Source: Metasolibacillus sp.
GTDB lineage: Bacteria; Bacillota; Bacilli; Bacillales_A; Planococcaceae
DNA length: 64,000 bases
Assembly (NCBI RefSeq): GCF_025291715.1
Contig: NZ_JAMBIZ010000002.1
Coordinates: 184,548-248,547 of the forward strand
Reading direction: 5' to 3'
A program made the translations under genes and the position numbers. The notes beneath the pieces are model-generated. The model was not told the origin of the DNA. It saw only the letters and a list, made by a program, of their open reading frames with translations, and made no database searches. This document shows, in pieces, positions 57,401 to 64,000 of the stretch; positions within the stretch are counted from its first letter, which is position 1, and each line of letters begins with the position of its first letter.

Positions 57401-58015
57401 CCTATTCAAGACAAATTTCTCATAGGCAATATGATATTTTCGATACTTCCATTCTCCTATGATATTGCCCCAAAGTAACAAGCTCACAACGAGTACAGGA
57501 AGCGACTGTGGTAGCAGCCATAATGTAACGAATACAACAATGGTGAAGGCACATAATGAAAGCGCTAAAAACCATTCATAAATTTTTGCTTTTGGAAAAA
57601 ATGTTAGCAGCGTATAACAAATAATCTTTCCACCATCAAGCGGTAAAAACGGCAATAGATTTAAACATAATAAGTAAAATTGCACTTGAAAAAAAGGCTC
57701 CGCTAAAAGTGGTGGCAGCAAAATACTGCTGGCCATACCAAGCAAAGTTGCTAAAGGCCCGCCAACTGCAATAATAAGCCGCTGCCAATACGTTCCTTCC
57801 TGCTGTAGCTTAATTTCTCCACCATAAGGCATAATGACACAGCTTTTCACAGGTACATCCATCATTTTTGCAGCGAGTAAATGTCCAATTTCATGAATAA
57901 TTAATGAGCTTAAAATAATGCTATATAGCGCAATATTACCAGTTAACACCATCATCAACAACACGAACAGCAATAAAGGGTGGATCGTCATTCGCAACAT
58001 GCTACATCTGCTCAT
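57392..58015 (-). CDS. spoIVFB: Site-2 protease SpoIVFB-like
   Basis: 207 residues, polytopic membrane metalloprotease. The zinc motif HEIGH (about 41-45) lies in the second membrane segment, and LPFLPLDGGK near 120 corresponds to the NPDG-type third ligand region. In Bacillus it cleaves pro-sigma-K in the mother cell and is held in check by BofA and SpoIVFA. Start uncertain: ATG 58015 overlaps spoIVFA by 14 bases; ATG 58000 is the alternative. Confidence 0.85.
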   Translation of the reverse strand: MSRCSMLRMTIHPLLLFVLLMMVLTGNIALYSIILSSLIIHEIGHLLAAKMMDVPVKSCVIMPYGGEIKLQQEGTYWQRLIIAVGGPLATLLGMASSILLPPLLAEPFFQVQFYLLCLNLLPFLPLDGGKIICYTLLTFFPKAKIYEWFLALSLCAFTIVVFVTLWLLPQSLPVLVVSLLLWGNIIGEWKYRKYHIAYEKFVLNRLT

Positions 58016-58538
58016 TTAACCAAGTTAATGTTTGTTCTAAATCAAGCACCTGGTTATCTTTCTCTATGCGAATATATAAGTCGCCAGCTTGCTTTGTTGC
58101 AACAATTTCATTAACGCCAATTGCCGTATATGGTAACAAGGAGAAACTATCAATAAAACCATATGTGACCGTCGTGTTATCATCGTAAAAAATAGAAACA
58201 GTTTGTCCTGTTTCTTTCGTGTGGCCTGTAAAAACAACAATACCATTTTGCAATGCAAAAAGATTTACTGCCTCATCATATGTCATTAAATAGCCTTTAC
58301 CGCTTGGCTGAATCGATGTATAGGCCAGCATTTCCCTGCGCTCTGGGTAATCAGCAACTTCAACCTTTTTCCCTTCAAACACGGTAATATTGCGCAAAGT
58401 ATTGCGCATAAATGTTAAATCGTCTTGGCTATAAACAATCCGCTTAATCACTTTCGTCGTTTTCGTTTCAGGCAATTGCGTCGTTCCCCACACAACCGCG
58501 CAGCATAACAAGGCAATCCCCCACTGCCATCTTTTCAT
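58002..58538 (-). CDS. spoIVFA: SpoIVFA-like regulator of SpoIVFB
   Basis: 178 residues. An N-terminal membrane segment (WGIALLCCAVVWGTTQL) and a C-terminal LytM-like domain (GIVVFTGHTKETGQTVSIFYDDNTTVTYGFIDSF) without the catalytic His/Asp/His set, as in SpoIVFA. It is shorter than B. subtilis SpoIVFA (264 residues), the shortening falling in the N-terminal half. Position between minD and spoIVFB supports the name. Confidence 0.75.
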   Translation of the reverse strand: MKRWQWGIALLCCAVVWGTTQLPETKTTKVIKRIVYSQDDLTFMRNTLRNITVFEGKKVEVADYPERREMLAYTSIQPSGKGYLMTYDEAVNLFALQNGIVVFTGHTKETGQTVSIFYDDNTTVTYGFIDSFSLLPYTAIGVNEIVATKQAGDLYIRIEKDNQVLDLEQTLTWLNEQM

Positions 58539-58668
58539 GCCACCATCCTATCGTTTTTAATAGTATATGCTGTGACACTCATCAATTACACCTAGTAGGA
58601 AATTACTGATTGGATTTTATGGCTTGTAAGCTTATGTATTAGTTAGATTATAACTTTCACATGACAAA

Positions 58669-58705
58669 TAAAAAGCCTATCCAAAAGCACGCTTTTAGAC
58701 AGACT
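58669..58705 (-). terminator. Terminator of mre-min operon
   Basis: AGTCTGTC-TAAAAGC pairs with GCTTTTG-GATAGGCT, followed by T residues on the minus strand. Confidence 0.8.
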
Positions 58706-58713
58706 TTCACATG

Positions 58714-59511
58714 TTATTTTGTAAACAACGATTTAAACTTCGCAAACATGCCTTTTGCCTCTGGTTCAATCGACATTAATGGTACAGATTCACCTAAAAT
58801 ACGGCGCGCAATATTGCGATAGCCTAAAGATGCTTTATTATTTGGATCCATAACGATTGGCTCCCCTTTATTAGACGAGCTAATAACATCCTCACTATCA
58901 ATAATAATACCTAATAAATCAATAGATAAATGCGTTGTCACCTCTGTAATATCCATCGTATCGCCTGATGCCATTAAATGATGGCGCACACGGTTAATAA
59001 TTAACTTCGGTGCCTCTATTTCCTCTTGCTCTAACAAACCGATAATGCGGTCTGCATCGCGCACAGCTGAAATTTCTGGTGTTGTCACAACGATGGCACG
59101 GTCTGCTCCAGCTACCGCATTGCGATAGCCTTGCTCAATACCTGCTGGACAATCAATTAATACATAATCAAAATCACTTTTTAATTCACTAATTAAGCTC
59201 TTCATTTGCTCAGGGGTCACAGCGTTTTTATCTGTTGTTTGAGCTGCGGGCAATAAAAAAAGTTTATCATCGACTCGCTTGTCCTTTACAAGTGCCTGAT
59301 GCACTTTACAGCGACCTTCTATGACATCAACTAAATCGTAAATAATACGATTTTCTAAACCTAACACAACATCTAAATTACGCAAACCAATATCTGTATC
59401 TACTAAGCATACTTTTTTTCCTTGAAGAGCCAATGCAGTGCCGAGGTTAGCGCTCGATGTCGTTTTCCCTACGCCGCCTTTTCCCGAAGTGATTACTATT
59501 GCTTCTCCCAC
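58714..59511 (-). CDS. minD: Septum site-determining ATPase MinD
   Basis: 265 residues. Deviant Walker A GKGGVGKTT (10-18), LVDTDIGLRNLD, DYVLIDCPAGIE (Walker B) and a C-terminal amphipathic membrane-targeting helix (GMFAKFKSLFTK). With MinC it blocks division near poles. 1 base after minC. Confidence 0.97.
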   Translation of the reverse strand: MGEAIVITSGKGGVGKTTSSANLGTALALQGKKVCLVDTDIGLRNLDVVLGLENRIIYDLVDVIEGRCKVHQALVKDKRVDDKLFLLPAAQTTDKNAVTPEQMKSLISELKSDFDYVLIDCPAGIEQGYRNAVAGADRAIVVTTPEISAVRDADRIIGLLEQEEIEAPKLIINRVRHHLMASGDTMDITEVTTHLSIDLLGIIIDSEDVISSSNKGEPIVMDPNNKASLGYRNIARRILGESVPLMSIEPEAKGMFAKFKSLFTK

Positions 59512-59512
59512 A

Positions 59513-60181
59513 TTAGCTTCCCCCTTTAAATGTTGTAAAAGATGGACGGATTTCCTTTACCTTTTGTATACGATCATAAGAAATTGTACCACTTTCATTA
59601 ATATATGCACATAGCTGTTCGGCATTATCTTTGACTGCTTGCTTTTCATTTGACATTACTTCTACACGATCTGCAATGAGCACATGTGTTGGTTCAAAAT
59701 GAGAAGCCGTAATAACAGCCTTTTCATTGCCCTCTATTCCTGCATGTGCAATACCTTTTAGCCTTCCGAGGACATAAATATTGCCACCAGCTTCAATACG
59801 CCCGTTCGGATTGACATCACCAAGCACGATAATATCGCCCGTCGCTCGTAGCACTTGGCCTGAGCGTACAATGCCAACATATGTATCGCACTTTTTTTGT
59901 AGCATTTTTTGATTGCTCTCTTCAATTGTTAGTACATCACTCTGTACTTTAGATACAATCAAATTTCCTTGTTGTTGCACAATTTGAATCAGCTCTTTTT
60001 TTTGTGTACTTGTGCAGTAACGGGTACCTAAATGCAGTTGCACATCTAGCTTCCCTTCAATTCCACCTTCAGAAGCTTTGTCTGCTAGTTCCTCTAAAAG
60101 CTCTGCATAGGCACATTGATCATCAAGCCGAAGTATTAAACCATCCTTCGTTCCTTTAATATGGACGAGTTGTTTTTTCAT
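59513..60181 (-). CDS. minC: Septum inhibitor MinC
   Basis: 222 residues: an N-terminal domain (about 1-100) that antagonises FtsZ and a C-terminal beta-helix (about 105-222) with VRSGQVLRATGDIIVLGDVNPNGRIEAGGNIYVLGRLKGIAHAG, the classic MinC repeat. ATG 60181 chosen; GAGGTGG lies upstream. Confidence 0.95.
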   Translation of the reverse strand: MKKQLVHIKGTKDGLILRLDDQCAYAELLEELADKASEGGIEGKLDVQLHLGTRYCTSTQKKELIQIVQQQGNLIVSKVQSDVLTIEESNQKMLQKKCDTYVGIVRSGQVLRATGDIIVLGDVNPNGRIEAGGNIYVLGRLKGIAHAGIEGNEKAVITASHFEPTHVLIADRVEVMSNEKQAVKDNAEQLCAYINESGTISYDRIQKVKEIRPSFTTFKGGS

Positions 60182-60233
60182 GATAATATGCCACCTCACA
60201 CTCCGTTATCAATTCCATAATTACATCATTACA

Positions 60234-60761
60234 TTAAGCCCCATTGCGCGCACGTTGTAACACTCGTTGATTAATTACATATTTAAATGCCCAACCAAGT
60301 ATTGCTAAAAATAATAGGTTGGCTACAATTGTCGGGATTAATCGACTATGAAGAAACGTTTGGAATGTCATTGGGGTGAAATCTATTAAAAAGAAAAATT
60401 CGTACAGCACGACTTCCATCGCTGCAACGAGCATTACTGCCAATACAGTTGTAATGACTAAGTGCTGATGAACATACTTCACACTCCACCCCGCCAGAAA
60501 GCATAGTAATGGGTATAAAAATGAGTATAATCCAATAATATCAATGTAAAACACATCATACAATATGCCAAAAGCGAGACCATACAATACCGCCCGTTTA
60601 CGATTATAATAAATCGCAATGAAAATTAAATATAAAATTAAAAAGCGCGGCACCAAAAAAACGAGTTGTTCACCAAGCATAATTGGTGAAAACTTCGCAA
60701 ACATCGACTCTGATAAAAATAATAATACTGCAACTGTTGGAATGAGTAAACGAATAAACAT
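60234..60761 (-). CDS. mreD: Rod shape protein MreD
   Basis: 175 residues, five predicted membrane segments (MFIRLLIPTVAVLLFLSESM and following). Sequence is weakly conserved, as usual for MreD; identity rests on topology and on sitting between mreC and minC, sharing a start/stop junction with mreC. Confidence 0.88.
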   Translation of the reverse strand: MFIRLLIPTVAVLLFLSESMFAKFSPIMLGEQLVFLVPRFLILYLIFIAIYYNRKRAVLYGLAFGILYDVFYIDIIGLYSFLYPLLCFLAGWSVKYVHQHLVITTVLAVMLVAAMEVVLYEFFFLIDFTPMTFQTFLHSRLIPTIVANLLFLAILGWAFKYVINQRVLQRARNGA

Positions 60762-61670
60762 CTATTCCTCTCCCTCTTCCTCAGGCAAATTGGTTAAATC
60801 AGCATTCGTGCCTTGACCATCTGAGCCATCAATTGCGGTTGCTTCACGTTTCGCAATAATCACATTTTCAAGCATTGAAAATTCTGCTGCTGGTTTAACA
60901 TAAGCCATTTTCGTTAAGCCGAAATCTTCCGTCGTTACTTCTGTCACTTCCCCAATTAAAATACCTTTCGGGAAAATTCCACCTAGACCTGATGATACGA
61001 CTTGCTCGCCAGCTTTTATTTCTGTGCTAGAATTGATGCGCTTTAAAATTAATTCGTTACGCTCTTCATCATATCCTTCAATTACACCAGAAATATCTTC
61101 TTTTTCGCCTTGCACAAGTGCGGATACACGATAATTCGCATTATTTGTGTAAAGTAGTTCCACTTCAGATGTAAATGGCGTCACAGCAATAATCTTACCA
61201 ATTAACCCTTGCGCTGTCATAACTGCCATATTTTTTTCAATCCCATGCACTTGGCCTTTATTTAAAATAATTTTTTCTTCCCATTGATCAGGGTTTCGTG
61301 CAATTACAGTTGCATGAATCGGCTGATAATCTCGCAAGCTTTCTTCCTTGTCAATTAGCTCTCGAAGCTTTTTATTTTCTGACTTTAATCCATCCACTTC
61401 CGATTGCAAAACAACAAAATCCTCCAATCGGCTTTTTAAACGTTTATTTTCGTCATACGTATTTAACAAAGCTTCGATATTACCATAAATACCCGTTATG
61501 TAATTTGTTGGCTTTGCAACAAGTGATTGCGCAAAGCCAACAGTATCCTTAATAATTTGTTGAGGTAATGTTGCATTATGACGATTGCTTAACGAGAAGC
61601 CAATCAATGCCACTAGAAAAACTGTGCTAACTAACAACACGATAATTTTTTTATTTGAAAAATGTGGCAT
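60762..61670 (-). CDS. mreC: Rod shape protein MreC
   Basis: 302 residues. One membrane anchor (about 8-26), a coiled coil (LKSRLEDFVVLQSEVDGLKSENKKLRELI, about 78-108) and a beta-sandwich extracellular domain (VIARNPDQWEEKIILNKGQVHGIEKNMAVM...GLIGKI) typical of MreC. It links MreB with cell-wall synthases. The acidic tail GSDGQGTNADLTNLPEEEGEE is variable. Confidence 0.95.
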   Translation of the reverse strand: MPHFSNKKIIVLLVSTVFLVALIGFSLSNRHNATLPQQIIKDTVGFAQSLVAKPTNYITGIYGNIEALLNTYDENKRLKSRLEDFVVLQSEVDGLKSENKKLRELIDKEESLRDYQPIHATVIARNPDQWEEKIILNKGQVHGIEKNMAVMTAQGLIGKIIAVTPFTSEVELLYTNNANYRVSALVQGEKEDISGVIEGYDEERNELILKRINSSTEIKAGEQVVSSGLGGIFPKGILIGEVTEVTTEDFGLTKMAYVKPAAEFSMLENVIIAKREATAIDGSDGQGTNADLTNLPEEEGEE

Positions 61671-61682
61671 TGTTTCCTCACC

Positions 61683-62702
61683 TTATCCTTTTAATTGCTG
61701 TGCACGAATTAAGTCGATATTATCTAACGCCTTACCTGTCCCAATTGCCACACAATCTAACGGATCTTCAGCAATAAATACTGGCATATTTGTTTCAGCG
61801 CTAATCACTTTATCCAAGTTCTGCAATAAAGCACCACCGCCTGTTAACACGATTCCGCGTTCCATTACGTCTGCTGATAATTCAGGTGGCGTTTGCTCTA
61901 ACGTGCGCTTCACACCATCAATAATTGCCGATACCGCTTCACGTAAAGACTCTGAAATTTCCTGTGCAGTAATTTCAATTGTTTTAGGTAAGCCTGTTAC
62001 AAGATCGCGTCCTCTAATGTCCATAGATGCTGTATTGCCCTCTGCACGTGCACTACCAATTTCCATTTTAATTGCTTCAGCTGTACGTTCACCAATCGTT
62101 AAATTATATGTTTTGCGAATATAGCCAATGATTGCTTGGTCCATCGCATCGCCGCCGATACGAACAGATTCGCTTGTTACAATACCGCCAAGTGAAATAA
62201 CGGCTACCTCCGTTGTACCACCACCGATATCAACAACCATTGAACCTGTTGGATCCCAAACAGGTAAATTCGCACCGATTGCTGCTGCAAATGGCTCTTC
62301 AATCGTAAAGGCATCCTTTGCTCCTGCTTGACGCGATGCATCAATTACTGCGCGTTGTTCAACTGATGTAATGCCATATGGCACACAAATCATTACATTT
62401 GGTTTTTTCCAATTTGAACCTGAGTTTTTTAATGCTTCCTTTAAATAATATTGAATCATTGCTGTTGTAATATCAAAATCTGCGATAACGCCATCTTTCA
62501 TTGGACGAATCGCTACGATAGAGCCTGGTGTACGTCCAATCATATTTTTCGCATCATTACCTACCGCCACGATGTCCCCTGTTTTGACATTTTTCGCCAC
62601 TACTGAAGGCTCACGTAAAACGATTCCTTTTCCTTTAACAAAAACAAGTGTATTTGCTGTGCCTAGGTCAATCCCGACATCCTTATTTCCAATTCCAAAC
62701 AA
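61683..62702 (-). CDS. mreB: Actin-like cell shape protein MreB
   Basis: 339 residues. Actin-fold phosphate loops [21 protein letters not shown] and [21 protein letters not shown], adenosine motif [26 protein letters not shown]. It directs rod-shaped wall growth. The start appears to be TTG 62702 (TTGTTTGGAATT), with AAGGAAG about 9 bases upstream. Confidence 0.97.
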   Translation of the reverse strand: MFGIGNKDVGIDLGTANTLVFVKGKGIVLREPSVVAKNVKTGDIVAVGNDAKNMIGRTPGSIVAIRPMKDGVIADFDITTAMIQYYLKEALKNSGSNWKKPNVMICVPYGITSVEQRAVIDASRQAGAKDAFTIEEPFAAAIGANLPVWDPTGSMVVDIGGGTTEVAVISLGGIVTSESVRIGGDAMDQAIIGYIRKTYNLTIGERTAEAIKMEIGSARAEGNTASMDIRGRDLVTGLPKTIEITAQEISESLREAVSAIIDGVKRTLEQTPPELSADVMERGIVLTGGGALLQNLDKVISAETNMPVFIAEDPLDCVAIGTGKALDNIDLIRAQQLKG

Positions 62703-62962
62703 TTTCTGTACTTCCTTTCCTCGTAAAGCGTGTTTTTATTTTTTTAACGAAGCTGCTATGTCACCATATTATTTACAGCATGTAGCTTATCTAAACGATA
62801 CGCTTAATTATAGCGGATAAATGTTAAAAATTATAGTGTGATATCGTGCAAAACCTGATAAATATCTTTTCTTTTACCCACTTTTCTATTGTATTCGTTC
62901 TCACAGCGGGAAACAAATGAAAAATCACCCACTATTTTTACAGTTTCATTGCAAAATAATGA
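62703..62962 (-). promoter_or_regulatory. Upstream region of mreB
   Basis: 260 bases without a gene. Two TATAAT-like boxes occur on the minus strand at about 62811-62816 and 62831-62836, but neither has a convincing -35 at proper spacing. No riboswitch or repeat seen. With radC broken, mreB must rely on a promoter here. Confidence 0.35.
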
Positions 62963-63011
62963 CGAAAAAGCGCGAGAAAGGTTCGTTTATCAAACGAAAT
63001 TTCCTCACGCT
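62963..63011 (-). terminator. Terminator of the radC remnant
   Basis: AGCGTGAGGAAA region pairs with TTTCTCGCGCT around an inner TTCGTTT/AAACGAA stem, followed by five T residues on the minus strand. Confidence 0.7.
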
Positions 63012-63020
63012 AGTTTTTAT

Positions 63021-63240
63021 TTACATTAAACCTTGTTCTTTCATGCTGATATATTGATGATTGCCAATGATTACATGATCTAAAAGTTCAATCCCAATAA
63101 TGACCCCAGCCTCTTGTAAGCGAAGCGTCACTTCTATATCCTCTGGACTCGGCGCTGCACTTCCTGAGGGGTGGAAAAGGACATGTTCAAAATTGACATG
63201 TTTGATACTACCTAACATTTTATATAAAAATAATAAAGTT
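63021..63240 (-). pseudogene. radC: radC 3' remnant
   Basis: About 65 to 74 codons of the C-terminus of a RadC/JAB-domain protein: [34 protein letters not shown] and YISMKEQG, matching the family end. The metal motif should read HNHPSG; here it is LFHPSG, so an HN pair is missing. Everything N-terminal of the JAB domain is absent; an in-frame TAA lies at 63243-63245. radC lies upstream of mreB in related genomes, so this is the original gene, truncated. The IS21-family element starts about 50 bases further on. Confidence 0.8.
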
Positions 63241-63287
63241 GTTTAAACCATAATAAAATCGTATAAAGTCATTTAAAATTAAAATAG

Positions 63288-64000
63288 CTGTTATGTTATT
63301 CAACAAACGGGCCATTTAACGGAATAAGTGATGAAAACTGAATTTAAAACTTAGTCTGTTGTAACCGCTAAAATAAAATTAACAGTTTTTGCTCATTTCA
63401 ATTGAACACTTTTTCACCAATTCAATAGTTTCCTGTAAACTGGAAATATCAGTTTAATAGGAGGCTGTACTAATGGAGGAGAAGCTTGTGTTACATATCG
63501 AAATTCATCAATTGCGTGATCGTGGATTAAGGATTGTGCAAATTGCAAAGCGACTAAGAATATCACGTAATACCGTGTATAAATATTTAGATATGTCATT
63601 TGAAGATGCAGTAAATGAGTTTAGTCAGACTGGCCGTAAGAAGAAGCTGGATGAATACAAAGATTGGATTGTAGGTTGGTTACTTGAGTTTCCAAGCTTA
63701 ACAGGGGCACAAGTTTTAGATTGGCTACAAGAGAAATACCCTGAAATTGATGTTGGGGAAAGTACAGTTAGACGTTATGTAAATGAAATTCGCGAAATTT
63801 ATCAAATTGATAAGGTAGATGAACCCCGTGAATACGAAGCGGTCATTGAGCTGCCACCAGGGAAGCAATTACAAGTAGATTGGGGACAAACTATTCAAAA
63901 AACATCAGGTGGTAAAGAAGTGAAATTATACTTCGTTGCCTTTGTGTTAGCGCACTCTCGACATAAATTCACTGTGTGGTTAGATCGTCCTTTTACTACA
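63288..64000 (+). mobile_element. IS21-family insertion sequence, left part
   Basis: Begins near 63288 with TGTTATGTTATTCAAC, followed by AACAAACGGGCCATTTAACGG, repeated terminal motifs as seen in Bacillus IS21 relatives. It then carries istA from 63473. The right end and istB lie beyond the window. The exact left end, target duplication and activity cannot be judged here. It lies beside truncated radC. Confidence 0.75.
63473..64000 (+). CDS. istA: IS21 transposase IstA, N-terminal part
   Basis: 176 residues visible, no stop before the window end. An N-terminal helix-turn-helix (LRIVQIAKRLRISRNTVYKYL, about 19-40) and the start of the rve integrase core, with the first catalytic aspartate in VDWGQ (D136). 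IstA cuts and joins DNA with helper ATPase IstB. AGGAGG precedes ATG 63473. Confidence 0.92.
   Translation, partial: MEEKLVLHIEIHQLRDRGLRIVQIAKRLRISRNTVYKYLDMSFEDAVNEFSQTGRKKKLDEYKDWIVGWLLEFPSLTGAQVLDWLQEKYPEIDVGESTVRRYVNEIREIYQIDKVDEPREYEAVIELPPGKQLQVDWGQTIQKTSGGKEVKLYFVAFVLAHSRHKFTVWLDRPFTT

Overview
The window reads as core chromosome of a low-GC, endospore-forming Bacillota of the Lysinibacillus/Solibacillus type (Planococcaceae). The basis is gene order matching the Bacillus backbone (mreBCD-minCD-spoIVFAB-rplU-prp-rpmA-spo0B-obg-pheB-pheA; safA, ruvAB-queA-tgt-yajC, spoVB, comN, secDF, recJ, apt, relA, dtd, hisS-aspS, 6S RNA, tcdA), strong GGAGG-type ribosome sites, sporulation genes, and a GlcNAc-centred PTS operon that includes ptsHI. 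The genus is inferred from these traits, not from a database search.

Layout from the left. 1-598: 5' part of dinG, leftward. 599-1080: two copies of a structured interspersed repeat; a third lies at 36927-37100. 1051-10476: leftward operon marR - oligopeptide-type binding lipoprotein - oppB, C, D, F - M24 hydrolase - M20 amidohydrolase, then a small unknown gene and a GNAT acetyltransferase. The MarR promoter carries a perfect 8-bp inverted repeat between its -35 and -10. 10772-11912: a DUF4288 gene and tcdA. 12043-18658: leftward GlcNAc operon nagE-nagA-SIS-ptsH-ptsI-nagB. 18781-18984: 6S RNA with its promoter. 19157-22561: aspS and hisS under a T-box leader. 22651-24216: SH3b/amidase yrvJ.

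24400-26209 is the main accessory insertion: an AAA/ABC-type ATPase gene overlapping a small gene with a PD-(D/E)xK-like signature. It sits between two genes (yrvJ and dtd) that are neighbours in related Bacilli, and is the best candidate for an undescribed (probably defence) system. 26351-37563 returns to core: dtd, relA, a signal-peptidase-like gene lacking its catalytic lysine, apt, recJ, lapA, an orphan SUKH gene, secDF and comN. 37652-46946: spoVB, yrbG-like, a secreted SH3 protein, yajC, tgt, queA, ruvB, ruvA, an APH-like kinase and safA. 47087-52831: niaR, an ECF sigma/anti-sigma pair with a candidate autoregulated promoter, a Tet(M)-like GTPase, a GGDEF protein and a DCC thiol oxidoreductase. 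52842-62702: pheA, pheB, obg, spo0B, rpmA, prp, rplU (with L21 leader), spoIVFB, spoIVFA, minD, minC, mreD, mreC, mreB. 63021-64000: a radC remnant cut off by an IS21-family element whose istA runs off the right edge.

Functionally the window joins cell-shape and division placement, sporulation control, translation and tRNA modification, recombination, GlcNAc uptake and peptide or amide scavenging. Limits: no alignments or searches were run; family names rest on motifs and synteny, and base-composition remarks are visual.
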